Shown here: piece after piece, positions 40,579 to 54,176 of the stretch | How positions within the stretch are numbered: the first letter of the stretch is position 1 | Layout of the letters: each line of letters opens with the position of its first letter | From: Lingula anatina | Taxonomy: Eukaryota; Brachiopoda; Lingulata; Lingulida; Lingulidae | Length of the DNA: 60,316 nt | Direction: 5' to 3' | NCBI RefSeq assembly: GCF_001039355.2 | Contig: NW_019774881.1 | Coordinates: 69,146-129,461 of the forward strand | The notes under the pieces: generated by a model | Told to the model about the DNA's origin: nothing | Database searches by the model: none | The model's input: the letters and a program-made list of their open reading frames with translations, nothing else | Position numbers and translations under genes: made by a program

Positions 40579-42006
40579 ATGATGCCAATGAATTCAAGCG
40601 ATAACAATACAACAGACGTAACTAACTTGTGGAATCAGCCAGGATTTTTTGATGATACCAGATGGGCCAACATCACCGTGACTTTGTGGATCATTATCGT
40701 GGCAATCGTTGGAACATTCGGTAACATTTGCGTACTTATCATCACAAGAAGAACTCCGTCTCTGAGAACATGGTGGAATTCATTCCACATTAACTTAGCA
40801 ATAGTCGACCTGTTCATGTCAATCTTCGGCTGCCCTGTATTCGTTATGATAGTTTGGTCATGGGATGAATCAACACTTTTTATCAAATGCTTTCTAGGGC
40901 GTGTTTTAGCCGTGGGACCCATTATGAATATTTTAGTTTTGACAAGTATAAGCGTCGTGCGAGCAGCAAAATTCCACAAGCCTCGTCTGGCTATCCGTAA
41001 GCATATTTTTAAAATATGTTTGGCTGCACAATGGACTCTTGGCGTATTGTTCCTTGCCGCAGTTTCCTCGTCTGACGGTAGGATTGTGATCCTAATGCAA
41101 TGTCACAAGTTGTGGAAACAGCCACCCGGGTTTTTTTACTTCTTTACTAATGCAGTAGTGATGATCTGTGTTATAGTAACATTCATATCTTATCTGTCAG
41201 TCGTGAAAAGATTTTTAAAGCAACGCAAGTTAATTAAACCTTACTACACTGGCTATTCTGTGCAAACAGTATCTGCCAGTGTAGTTGACACGTTTTTGGC
41301 GGAACGTGGCGAAAACACAGAAGCATCACCTTCTCCGACTTTTACTTCTTTAGAGCGTGTCTCACGACCGGATCAAAAAAGTCATCGTTCTCGTGTACCA
41401 AAATGTACAGCAAACCTGCCATCGGCGATAGACGACATTTCAGATAGAGACGATCACGATCTTGGCCTACCAGAAGTTTCAGATAGAGACGATCATGATC
41501 TTGACTTACCAGAAATCCTACCAGAAACCACGCAGCACATGAGCATATCGCAATTTTTCCAAGGAGAAAATAGCTCCAACTTTCAAGTTCGATGGACAAG
41601 AGGCAACGAGACCCCTGACACCATAGACATAATAGCACAAGAAGCGACCGAAGAAATGGAAGTGCGCAAGGGTTCCGACATGCACTACGTAAAAATAATA
41701 CAGAACGACCAGCAGGTTATTGTGTCCAGTTTGATTTTATTAGCCTTTTTTGTTATTAGTATTTTGCCTTTTGTGATTGTCGCTATAGTATTTGAGTCAC
41801 AATCTCTAAATGTAAGTACAAACCAGTATATTACTAATTTAATTGCATGCTCATTTGCATTTATTAATACATGTGCTAATCCTTACATATATACACTGAG
41901 GTCACGGGTATTTAGGGAACGTCTAAGGTCTATAATTCATGATATTGCTAATTATTTTCCGCGTAGAGATAGTTCCTCTCAAACTGTAGAGAACAATTTC
42001 ATTTAG
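40579..42006 (+). CDS. Orphan rhodopsin-like (class A) GPCR, copy 1, intronless
   Basis: 475-residue seven-transmembrane receptor. The start at 40579 (MMPMNSSDNN) is chosen because it matches copy 2. N-linked sites (NSS, NNT, NIT) precede TM1. Class A landmarks: GN at 48-49 in TM1; NLAIVD with D77 in TM2; C104 at the top of TM3 and C175 in loop 2, a likely disulfide; W152 in TM4; P397 in TM6 (SILPF); NPYIY at 434-438 in TM7. The DRY motif is replaced by VRA (R128 kept) and TM6 lacks CWxP. Loop 3 is unusually long (about 212-378), acidic and Ser-rich, with a 13-residue unit SDRDDHDLGLPEV/SDRDDHDLDLPEI in tandem. The ligand is unknown. AATAAA lies at 42090-42095. Confidence 0.92.
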   Translation: MMPMNSSDNNTTDVTNLWNQPGFFDDTRWANITVTLWIIIVAIVGTFGNICVLIITRRTPSLRTWWNSFHINLAIVDLFMSIFGCPVFVMIVWSWDESTLFIKCFLGRVLAVGPIMNILVLTSISVVRAAKFHKPRLAIRKHIFKICLAAQWTLGVLFLAAVSSSDGRIVILMQCHKLWKQPPGFFYFFTNAVVMICVIVTFISYLSVVKRFLKQRKLIKPYYTGYSVQTVSASVVDTFLAERGENTEASPSPTFTSLERVSRPDQKSHRSRVPKCTANLPSAIDDISDRDDHDLGLPEVSDRDDHDLDLPEILPETTQHMSISQFFQGENSSNFQVRWTRGNETPDTIDIIAQEATEEMEVRKGSDMHYVKIIQNDQQVIVSSLILLAFFVISILPFVIVAIVFESQSLNVSTNQYITNLIACSFAFINTCANPYIYTLRSRVFRERLRSIIHDIANYFPRRDSSSQTVENNFI

Positions 42007-44148
42007 TTATCTATTGTAAGTCTATCATGTCCAATGCATGAACTCTATTAATTTAAACGACATGAACAATTTATTTTTCATTTGCTGCCAATAAAACAGC
42101 AGCAGAGATAGAGCCATAACGTTTTTCATTTAGAACATGTTTTCTCAAATACGACACAGAGATTGTACACAAACACCTGAATGTAGGCCTACTATCACAT
42201 GTACCGGTAGCATGAATTTGGTCTGTATAACATTTTAATTAAAATCCCTGAATGCTGTAAAGCCGCACGAAAACGGAAACGGAAAAACTATATAGAAATA
42301 TGAATGAGATGAGATTGGTACAGTTGCTTGTACATTGTGTGCCGATTCTGGTGGGGTTGAGTAAGAGCCTTATTGGCCGTTCCCAAAACCGTAGCGTACA
42401 AGCAGGATCGAGCTATCTCCGAAGGGTTTCTCGCTAAATTGCATTCAGTTTAAGCGAAAGTCAGCCCCACCCCCAGCAGCTTCAGTGGGCGTGACAGACA
42501 TTTAAGCCGCTTAAACAGCATGTAATTTACCGAGAATCCCCTCGGAGTTAGATCGATCCTGCTTGTACGATAGGTTCATGGGAACCCAGTTTGGGGATTG
42601 ATAAACCCATCGTCAGGCATGAGCAAGCACCCTTATATGCAACTGAGGTTGGGGCTCTTCCTCGATGAGGATGCTTTTATTTTATTTTTTTTTTCACATT
42701 TTTTTTTACATTTTTTCACATTTCCGCTACCTGTTCCAAAATCATTACACTGTACAAGTTGGAAAATTTAGGATTGATAGACCTTTAAGTTAGTATAGGA
42801 ATGAATTTAGTTTGGTTATCATCCATAATCCGGATACGGCCAGGAACATGCATTTAAATACCTATGGAAGTAGGAGCCCAGGGGATGGTTGGTGATTGGA
42901 TTTTGTTTTGCACGTAAATTAAAAAAAAACATATTGTATTGTAATAGATGCTGTAACGATATTTATATGCAGTGATGGTGATATAATTTTGCCGTAGTAC
43001 ATGTATACTGAAGTACTGGTGTAACGAGTGGATACAATAAATATTTACCAGCAAAAATAACTTGCTAATTATACTAAGAAAACAAGAAAAACATTCATTA
43101 AATATTTTGCCATAGCAAAATTTACGTGGATATTTAATTTGGTTATCATCCATAATCCGGTTGCAACAGTTACAAAGTTTACATTGGTACCGACCATTTT
43201 TTTTCTCATGTATGTCATTTGCACTGAAGTCCACGTATAGGGGATACAGGCTTTGAACGCACTTCATCTGTGAAAAACAGTGAAAAAATATGCAAAAAAA
43301 AGGGAATTGAACATAAGTTCAAATCACCATAGCAACAAAAATAAAATGGGCACCCATCAATTTTCAATCTTAATATGGATATAAAAGTCGCATGTTAAAA
43401 TTTAAGAATATTTTATTAGACAGAAATCTCATAAGGACATTAACTTAAGCCACCTATGCACTGCCAATCAAATTGTCTCGATGCGTTTATGTCATTTTCG
43501 ATTTTATTATTGAACATTTTTAACTGAGGGTCTCTCTCCGTTAATAGACCGCTCCCTCCAATTTTGTTATGACATAAATAGTTCATGGTAATGAAACACA
43601 CCACTGCAGGAGGCACAATGTGATAATTAATAGAATGTAAAAAATCTTTATGCTATAATTATGCACCAACAAAGCGTCAAAGCGAGTTCGAAAACATGTT
43701 TACATGATGACCCAAATCCAATATGAACTGAATTAATAAAGACTTGGAAAATAAAAAATAAGATATTCTTATAACGGCAACCAAGAAATACTTTTAAAGA
43801 CAATGGTAGAAAAGCTCCATTTGATTTCGTTCGGTTTGCACCACCCTGAAAGTCAGGACACTGTAAACCTAGCTTGCTCACTATACCTTTTCATGTGTTA
43901 GCTTTACAGTACACTCTGTATTGCTGATGTGGGTTATATATGAAATTAAGCTCGAGCTGGCAATACCGAAATCTAGAACCTAGGGTAAAGTGCACAAGTG
44001 CCACTCCAATTATTTGTGATGTGATGAGACAGTTACGGTCAACACGATAACTCGCGAGGCACCGCTGTACAATCGCTTTCTTAGCCTCGACCCTTGTCAT
44101 CTTGCCCATGCACCACAGACTGAGCCTTTACTATGTTTGGTGAAGCCT
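42007..44148. other. Intergenic region with MITE and short repeats
   Basis: Contains a MITE (42378-42587), a 22-base repeat TTGGTTATCATCCATAATCC at 42814 and 43139, and poly-T stretches. Open frames on the minus strand (42854-43267, 43648-44109) show no recognisable domain. Confidence 0.55.
42378..42587. mobile_element. MITE with ~40-base inverted ends, AGATCGATC family relative
   Basis: The ends carry GTTCCCA, AACC and CGTACAAGCAGGATCGA in inverted orientation at both sides. The interior has GGGCGTGACAGACATTTAAG, resembling the 33677 and 58077 elements. Confidence 0.7.
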
Positions 44149-44354
44149 AGAGAGCACTCACAACAGAGTAAATCCGCGGACTAACAGATCCGCGGATCAA
44201 ATATGGCCGACCTACTTGAAAGCTAGCCGTGTAATCCCCGCGGGTAATCTATTCAGTGTGGAGATTATGCGGCTAGCTTTCAAGTGGGTCGGCCATATTT
44301 GATCCTCGGATCTGATAGTCCTGGGATCAACTCTGTTGTGAATGCGGCCCTCGC
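44149..44354. mobile_element. Foldback MITE (GCAYTCACAACAGAGT ends)
   Basis: Long imperfect palindrome. The left arm contains CTCACAACAGAGT and CAAATATGGCCGACC; the right arm contains the reverse complements, ending ACTCTGTTGTGAATGCGGCC. Arm length is about 85-90 bases, with a short spacer near 44240-44262. It shares the GCATTCACA terminus with the element at 51761-51986. Confidence 0.8.
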
Positions 44355-44804
44355 CAGCTGGGGCCCTTCTGGTATGATATGCATGCATGGTAAGTATTAT
44401 AGAGAAGTGTAGATCACAGGATTTAAGTACAAGGGTCGTAGATAAGAGATACGATGAAATACTGTAAACACGGCTTCAGTGTACGGTCAATACGGTAGAG
44501 CCTCTTGAACACGACGCAGACCTAGAATGAGGGCTTGGTAACAGATTTTCAAATGCTAAGCTAAAACCTAAAATGTTGTAAATACATGTAAATGCAATAA
44601 ATTTAGAAGTTCGAAAAAAAATCTTAGTAACAGAACAACAACAAAGAGGGATCAGCACATGGTACTTTGATGATTTTGAATCTTGCAACGAGAAATTAAT
44701 AAAATCAATGTCAAAATTGAAATCACAGTTATCAAGTGAAGATTTTCATATTTTTCAACGTAATACCATTTGTTTAAAATCAAAATGACAGATAGAACCC
44801 TGAC

Positions 44805-44812
44805 TATAAATT
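44805..44812 (+). promoter_or_regulatory. TATA box of the fatty-acid-binding protein gene
   Basis: CTATAAATTTGG lies about 120 bases upstream of the start codon at 44929, leaving room for a short 5' UTR that begins near 44835. Vertebrate FABP genes also commonly have TATA boxes. Confidence 0.6.
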
Positions 44813-44928
44813 TGGCACTCTCTTATCACCCCGTGTATAGAAGGTGGGATAAGTCAACCTGAATGACCTCATTTTAGTGCGCCTCAATCGACATTTTGGT
44901 TACAAGGTGAGACCACATAGACAGAACT

Positions 44929-47900
44929 ATGAGTAAACTGGTGGGCAAGTGGAAATTCGAATCCAGTGAGGGATGGGAAGAATACATGAAGGGTTTGGGT
45001 AAGTGCCTTTACGTACCTCTCCATCCGGGGCCCTATGCCCCTCCCCCAACTCCCCTCCCCCAAAATAAAATGATGGTTTAACTGGCCAAGCGTTAAGACC
45101 AACATCGCGTAGACCCCGTTTCCATACCTAGATCGATCTAACAAGATCGACCCATCTCCGAGGGGCTTCTCGCTAGTTGTATTCAGCCTAAGCGGCTCTG
45201 ATATCTGGCACGCCTACTGAAGCTGTAGCCGGAGGGGGTCTACTAAATGTAAAGCAAATTAGCACGAGAAAAAAATTGGTCATTCCACAAAAACGTGAAC
45301 ATTATTTGGCGTCATGAGAGATTATATAGTGAGAGACCGTGAAAAAAGTAGGGAGTTAAACAATCAGTGACGTGTACCACCCAACTTTAAGTTCGTTCAA
45401 ATTTTTATCAAGCAACAAAAGGCCTCAAAATTTGAAAGACAGTAGGAGGTTTTTAAAGGGGTTTTACCTTTAATGACTTTAATGACCCTTTTTGGATAGG
45501 AAAATTGCCTTGTCCATTAAAAAGATCAATGAGAACTGTATAAAACAAGGATTGATTATGTCCTACTCAAATCGCAATTTCTGTTATCTCTAGATGTTGG
45601 ATTTGCTCTAAGAAAAATAGGCGGAATGACAAAACCACAGGAGGAAATTTCCATTGACGGCGACTTCTGGCAGCTTGACATTTTGTCTACTTTTAAAAAT
45701 ATCCACCTCAAGTTTAAGCTGGGTGTGGCGTTTGAAGAACACACGGTAGATGGCAGAACTGTGCAGGTAAGCGCCAAATTTCTTTGAAGGTGCACAGGAA
45801 CTCGTGCATTTACGTTTATACAAGAAAAGTACAATTATGTTAATAATAATGCCCGTTTGAAGGTCCTTCTACCATGATTTATATATTTTATATGAGGTTG
45901 CGGTAGCACAAGTACTGCACTATTTTCATGGATAGTGTTTTTGGTGGCAAGTTGTTCCCTCTTGTAATACTTTTTCGGTTTATATGTCGCGTTACAATTA
46001 AGCGACGGATTTTCTTCTGTGCGCTCTGAAAAGGTGTTATCGCATATTTCTGGCAAGTCATGGAAAACGAAATACCAACAACACCAAGAGCTTGTTTTTT
46101 CTGAGATGGAAGATGTGGCCTTGATTTTACACGTGGTATATCGTCTTAAAATTGCCAAGAATCCAAGTTAGCTAAATCTAAAGACATTTTGTCATTTTGA
46201 TATATCTTTTTGGAATATCTTTATTTTTAATACAAAGTATAGCATGTAATGAAAGGTGGTAAATCTCCGAAGCGTTATGCGCTCACCTTTCGATAATAAT
46301 AAAAATAATAGTAACAATAATCATAAAGTTAATAATAATAATAATAATAAATTTTGATGAACACATCGACACATTTAGTTTTCACGTGCAGTTTTTAATT
46401 CACATTTCAATATCATATACATGTGCCTTTTTAGATACATCAATTCACTTTCAGCTGCTATTATCAGCATGTCTTCATGAAGTTGTTATTGTTATGTACC
46501 CTTTACCGGGGCGATATATTGATTTTTCACAGATATTCAAAGATATGTCTCTAGATAAATAGACAGTCATTTTGGTCTGCAAAATATGTCCACAAAAATA
46601 ACTGCGGCCCTGGTAGAGGGTAATTGTCATGCATGTTGTAAAGTATTTTTTCAGTTCTCGACGCTGCTCTTTTACATGATCTTCCTCCATTACATCTTCA
46701 TCTTTTGATTGCGGTAATTTCACTGTTAGCAAGTTGTTAACAGTGTTTTTTTTATTTAAACAGGAATACATAGAACAGTTAACACGTTGTTGATCCACGA
46801 TTTTTTTTGCATAGCAAATACTGAGAAAGAATTGTATTCGAGAAAGAATTATATATTCGGACGGCGTAAAAGCGAACACTGTCGGATCAATAAATATTAA
46901 CATATATACTCCTGAAAGTTGCCAGTGTGTCTTTGTCAAAATACGAGATCATACAATTCAATTCAATTCAATTTATTTCTGTACTGGTACATAAATAATC
47001 ATGACTTTGTACAATGTAATATAATAAAACAATACAATTGGTGCATTACCAGTCTCTAATTGGTAACTGGATTGCCAGTTTGTGAGTGAACAAGTATATA
47101 TCTTTAAATGTAAAACAAAACAGTTATAGACTTAATGTTTTGATCAGCAAGCGGCTGTGTCTTCTACATGTATTTGTCTTGTATGCAAAATTCGTGACAA
47201 AAAAGCTCTAGACTTTGTGTTTCCATCACCTCAATGAATTATTGACCCTCTACAGGGAGAAATGACCCCCGCCTTCGGCTCTACTCGTGCAATAATCTAC
47301 AGCTTATGTAGCTTATTTCGTGATGCATTATTGTTATATCTTTTACACATGTATTTTGTCTGTTAATCCACTTGGTGGTTTGTAGCCATTTTATATGTCT
47401 TCATGCTTGGTATATAAAGCTGGCATTTTAGTAATTTGCCTAACAGTAGAATGATATCTTCTCATTTGTCCCTTTTTAGGTATTGGATTTCCTTAACTCG
47501 TAAAGCTCATTTGTCAATAATTATTAAAGGTAAAAATTTCAGTGCAGATTCAGTAAAATGTAGATTTAGAATTTTTTACGGATCATTAATGAGTTACTTA
47601 TCACAAAATACAGTCGTAATGCATTTCATACAAAATGATATGTTATCAACTTAGTGTATCTCGCTAGGATAGAACCTCTCATGCCTTTTTTTTTTCGTCC
47701 TCCGCATCCGTCGTTGCTAAATGTATAAGACAAATACCCCACTTGTCAGCAAGGTGAGACATCCTTTTGTTATTTGCATTCGTGTTGGTCACATGTATTT
47801 ACCAGGGCTTGTTTTAGAAAAGATATTTTGCCCGAAAACTGGCCTAAGCTTTTAGAATAAATTTTCACTTTCCGCTGACCTAATATAAATCAGTATTAAA

Positions 47901-50900
47901 GCAATCTGACGAAATCTTGCCCGCTTTGCATAACAAGGAAGACGCAGCTTATGTTTCTAATTATTTACTGGGTTCGTAGCAGTACGGCGAGATTCCTTTG
48001 GTGAAATATATTACTCATTGGTCTCTACTCGGACTAAAAACGATCTAGGTTCGACACAAGATTCCCCACTTCAGTTATCCCCGGAGAGCAAAGCAACACA
48101 ACACAGCAGCTTCGTTTACAAAATTCAAAACTAGTTTAATATCAGGTTTGCCTGGTTTCTAAGTTGAAGTGATTTGACAGAATAAAGATATTTTAGCAAG
48201 ATAGACGATTAAACTTTAAAAAGAGATAAAGGCAATTTAAAAGATACGGTCATTGCGAAATAAACTATTAGGGGCCGTGCGCACATGGCGGCAACACCAA
48301 GTCTGTTGATTATTTTCATTTGTACACACCTTCCTTTTTTATACTAAAATTATAGAATAAGGTATTGCCACAATGGGCAGATGTTCTGTTTACTGAAAAA
48401 TTTCGGGATAAGGACCACCCAGGTGCATTGGAACTTGCTGTATGACGCTGTAATTTTAGAGTGAGTAAGGCAACGTTTAATCGTGGGAATTTTATTGAAC
48501 ATATAGTCTGTGTGGGAGGCAAAGCGACAGTCTAGAAGATATTATGTACCGGTGTCGGCACCTTGATCACTCGTGGAAATGGCAATTAAGGACATGACAA
48601 GAAGAATGGCTGAATTGGTTTCACTTGTTCCGGCATCTCAGTTATGCATGTATATAAAAGTCAACTACAAGCAATACATATTATATTGTATTATACGAAT
48701 GACTGGTAAAAAGTGCATATGGTCAAATCCACCTAAAACATATCCGATAAGACAATGCCGTCTATTTTGGAACTTCATCAGTTACATGTATTTCATCTCA
48801 TTTTTAACCAAAGTATGTGTCGGACTGAGACATAACAACAAGAAAAATTGTTACAAAATCACCACCGTTTTTCTTATTACCACCAAATGAGTATGAAATA
48901 GAGCATTCAGTTCCAGTTCCACAGTTCATATACTGGAAATAAAATACTGAGATAGCTAAATGAAATTGTTCTCTACAGTTTGTGAGGAACTATCTCTACG
49001 AGGAAAATAATTAGCAATATCGTGAATTAAGGACCTTAGACGTTCCCTAAACACCCGTGACCTCAGTGTATATATGTAAGGATTAGCACATGTATTAATA
49101 AATGCAAATGAGCATGCAATTAAATTAGTGATATACTGGTTTGTACTTATATTTATAGATTGGGACTCAAATACCATAGTGACAATCACAAAAGGCAAAA
49201 TACTAACAACAAAAATGGCTAGTAAAATCAAACTAGACACAATAACCTGCTGGTCGTTCTGTATGATTTTTACGTAGTGCATGTCGGAACCTGTGCGCAC
49301 TTCCATTATTTCGGTCGCTTCTTGTGCTATTATTTCTATGGTGTCAGGGGTCTCGTTGCCTCTTGTCCATCGAACTTGAAAGTTGGAGCAATTTTCCCCT
49401 TGGAAAAATTGCGATATGCTCGTGTGCTGAGAGGTGGGAACGGATGGGGTTTCAGGTAGGCCAAGGTCGTGATCGTCTCTGTCTGAAATGTCATCTATCT
49501 CGGATGGCAGGTTTGCTGTACATTTTGGTACACGAGAACGATGACTTTGTTGATCCGGTCGTGAGACACGCTCTAAAGAAGTAAAAGTCGGAGAAGGTGA
49601 TGCTACTGTGTTTTCGCCATGTTCCGCCAAAAACGTGTCAGCTACACTGGCAGATACTGTTTGCACAGAATAACCAGTGTAGTAAGGTTTAATTAACTTG
49701 CGTTGCTTTAAGAATCTTTTCACGACTGACAGATAAGATAAGAATGTCACCATAACGCAGGTTATCAATAGTATAGAAGTAAAGTATAAAACTCTGGGTG
49801 GCTGTTCTCCGACCTTGTGGCATTGCATAAGGATCACAATCCTACCGTCAGACGAGGAAACTATGACAAAGAACAATACGCCAAGAGTCCACTGTGCAGC
49901 CAAACATATTTTAAAAATATGCTTACGGATAGTCAGACGAGGCTTGTGGAATTTTGCCGCTCGCAAGACACTAATACTTGTCAAAGCTAAAATATTCATA
50001 ATGGGCCCCACGGCTAAAACACGCCCTAGAAAGCATTTGATAAAAATTGTTGATTCATCCCATGACCAAACTATCATAACGAATACAGGGCAGCCGAAGA
50101 TTGACATGAACAGGTCGACTATTGCTAAGTTAATGTGGAATGAATTCCACCATGTTCTCAGAGACGGAGTACTACTTGTGATGATAAGTACGCAAATGTT
50201 ACCGAATGTTCCAACGATTGCCAAAATGGTGGTCCACAAAGTCACGGTGATGTTGGCCCATCTGGTATCGTCAAAAAATCCTGGCTGATTCCACAAGTTA
50301 GTTATGTCTTCTGTTGCATTGTTATCGGTTGAATTCATCGGCATCATTACGTAGTGATATTTGTTTCTAGAAGAAAGATGTCACTTTTGTCCAATCGATT
50401 TTTTTCTTAGTTATCGGCTGTAATTTCTCCAAGACGATTTTTGTCGTGGATGTTTCACAAAATGATTCACAGTAAATAAGACGGAACGCTATCAAGCGCT
50501 TTAATTAAGCACTACTGTCACCGCTTGCTGTTAACTACGTCACGAGAGGCTATTTATTTAGCCAGCTAGTGTCAGACCAATGAGTATTGACTTTCACATG
50601 GCAGTAACTGAGCTCATTAGGTGGCAATTATTCTTTTCCTACTGTGACAAAATACTTATGCGAGCTATTACAGTACTGTTTTTTTTAACGCTCAAATAAG
50701 TATGGCCTTATCCACACACACGCAAAATCACACGCGCGCGTGCGATCGTGCGCAGTAACACACACACACTTCAATGTGAGCTGAAATCTCTCCAAGATAT
50801 TTTATATGCGATTATTTCGAAATATGGATCACATTACCTAACTTGATCTATCTAACGCTAACGGAAGTCTTTAACACCATGATGCCTTAGCAAGCATAGA

Positions 50901-51413
50901 CAAGACTACTTTTCTCATACACCAAGTAAAAAATTATGCTTATGTCAACAGCGTAGGTACATATCCACTAACAGTCTTGTTCTGCAATGGTCTGGAGTAC
51001 AGTTTTTTCAGGACATTTTCGATCCTCTAAGGATTTATCAACGCAATTCGTAAAACATTATGCATTTGCTATTTATGCGTACTTCAGTGACGAGGTCATC
51101 GTGACACTGTGGCAGTGGGCAACATAGGCTAGGCCTACTAGTTAAGTATCAAGCACATGTAAATTTATTAAACGTGGCGTCGGATCGCAGTTTTCTGGTA
51201 TAACTACTACAGTGAACGTATTCAAGTCTGCACGTGAGAGACACAGAAACGCAATTGCTACAGAATAGATTATACTATCTTTAAAACTGGTGCATCTAGC
51301 GCAATCATCCAAAGAGGAGCATGCAGCACAATCAGCCTGTTTATTTACTACTGCATATACATAATCATGTCTGTAGGTTAGAGATGCAGAAACGCAATTG
51401 CTGCCTCACTGAT

Positions 51414-51469
<56 letters not shown>

Positions 51470-54145
51470 GCCATGGTCGTTTCGACCCTCAGCGATTTTA
51501 TGATGCCAGGTTCAGCGTCCGAATCCTTGCTGCGTCCCATATTTTTCTTTGTGTGTTCATTCTTGTGTTTTTCTTTAGTTGGTTTAGGAACAGGAGCCTT
51601 TGTCTACCTCTAGTTTTCTTCCCAGGAGTCTATCTAGCCAGGATGAGGTCTTCGAGTTGGCCTTCTCTAATGAAAATGGCCGGTGGATTTAATCTGTCTT
51701 TCCTTTATAATTCTAAGTTGTTGTCGGTCTTGTCCAACTCGCTTCAGAACTGAGATGTTAAAGAGCATTCACATCGAGAAGAGCCGAGGTCTAGTAAGGC
51801 CGACACCTAAATATGGCGGACCCACATGAAAGGAAGACCGCATAATCCTTTAATGGTCTCTCAATGAATGTCACTGAATGTCATTGAGAGACCATTAAAG
51901 GATTACGCGGTCTTCCTTTCATGTGGGTCCGCCATATGTAGGTGTCGGCCTTGCTAGACCTCGGCTCTTTTCGATGTGAATGCTCTCTTAGTTTCATGAA
52001 TATTATATGAAGTACGCAGTATTCGACGGTAGAACCACATCTCTGCTGCCTGTATGTTTTTTAGACGTTGCAGCCGAGAGTCCATGCCTCACTGCCGTAC
52101 GAAAGAACGAAAGAATAGATCATACCAAACATTTTAGTTGTCTGATTTTTATCAATTATATTACCCTTAAAACAGTGCAATAATCGGTTTATTGGAGCCT
52201 TAACGGATATTTTCTTCCCCAAACATTGCACGTGCTTTTGAGAGCCAACTTATTCTGAAATTCGAGTTGCTATTTTTTAGCACATCAAGTATCCGCCACC
52301 TCTAAAATTTCTATGCGGCAATCATGAAATGATATTTGTACGTGTACTTATACCCTTTGCATTTCAGTCTACGTTCACAGTAGAAGATGATAAACTTGTG
52401 CACGTCCAAAGAGGAAAACCAGCAGATTCGATAATTACCAGAGAACTAGAAAACGACGGTACTTTAAAAGTGGTGAGTACATGTACACACTTAGACTGCA
52501 TTCCCACAGATTTAGACTGCAATTTTGAGCTCAAGCCTCACTATTTGATATAAATAACAGCAGTGATGCGTCAGACAAATTAATTTTTTTATTTAATGTC
52601 GTGGCTAATATACAGAGAAAATGCTGCCTCTGTACCAGTTCCTGATCCAACCACGCAAGATGTAATTAATCGCAAGAGCTTGTCCACACCTTATCCCATA
52701 TATTCCAAATGATTTGATATACGTGCTCATTTTATAGTCTCTGCCGTATTGAAACTTACTCGGAGAAATAGTAACGAGCGAATTTTGACACCTTTGTTAT
52801 GTCATATTTATATTTTGTTATGTTATATTTATATGTTGATGCTCTAGCCAAAGCAAAACTTATTACATTAAAAGAGCGCAGATTTGAACTCTGCAAATCA
52901 TTTTTTGCAAAAATACAAAATGACACAGACAAGCTGAACTACCTTTTAACCTGCAATCCACACAGGAGACCAAGAAATAGCCTGTCAAAGTTTAACATAC
53001 CAAAAATTCGAACTGAGCGTTTTAAAAACACTTTGATTCCTTTCTCTTTATTAAACCATTAGTGGTCCAAGTATTACCTTTGAAACTCATTTTGGTCTTT
53101 ATTGTATTTAATTTTCATTACTCAATCCTCTTTTAAACTAACTTTCAGAAGCTTGTGCAAAAATTTATTTTATTTATTTATTTTATTTTATCTTTTTTTA
53201 ATCTCATTAAGTTCTATTCGCATATCCTGTATTATATATCAATATTTTAATTTGTATATTTTATTCTCACTCCATTTTATGTATAACTTCAACCTTTTGG
53301 TTGTCATGTCTAAATAAACTTACTTACTTACTAAATATTTAACAAAAACAGGACTGGTTGCTATACCCGACCAGTTTAAATTTAGCATTAAGGGCGTTGT
53401 TTATTGTGTTGCCATGGAGGACAACAATCACTCAATTCAATAATACCCCTATTTTTCACCGGTGCAGATGTTTTTTTTTTTTTAAGTTGTCAGTTTCAAT
53501 TTATTTGTAGTAAGGACTACATAGACATGTATGTGGAGGGATTTAAAAGCATCGATTCAGGTATAAATACAGTTGTCGTACGCCATTTTGTATTTTCTTA
53601 TATCAATGGCGGATTTAGGGGAGTGGGTGTCAGGGGGGTCCTAACCCCAGCCCTTCGATTTCTAAAAAATCATACCAATGGTTCCCTCTTGAAATTAGAA
53701 TTTTGACTAGCTGAATCATAGTTCTAAACTGTATCAAAATGGCACCGTTCGCCCTCTAAAATACCAAAAATTTTCGGGACCCTTCACCGGCCCCGATCCC
53801 CACGCCAAGGGGGGAGCGGACCTCCCATATATTATCCATTGTGAATGGACTAGCCTCTCTCCCCCAAGCAGTGAATCGTCGCGGCATAGTTGTAATTTTA
53901 ACTCACCAATAGTTTTTCAAAGGTTCTTCAAATTGACAAATAAGATTGGCTAATTGGAGGTAGGGGTTCGCCCTTACAACTTATTCTAGCGTTTATACTT
54001 CGTAATAAATCCATTTCTTTGGAGTGTGGACGTTGTTGGTACCCATGGCAGTGGGTGCTGATACTGCCAATGTTCATTCTGCCATGGGTCCCTTTTTATG
54101 TCTTTTTAATTTTTTATTAATTAATTAAATAATTTTGTTTATTTA

Positions 54146-54176
<31 letters not shown>

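Noticed and set aside
46475-46939. 154-codon minus-strand frame
   Set aside because: No domain or splice context, lies in an FABP intron beside a repeat tail; treated as chance.
47436-47654. Open frame with FSADSVKCRFRIFYGSLMSYL, vaguely LINE-like
   Set aside because: Similarity to the LINE linker region is weak and no tail follows; not called.
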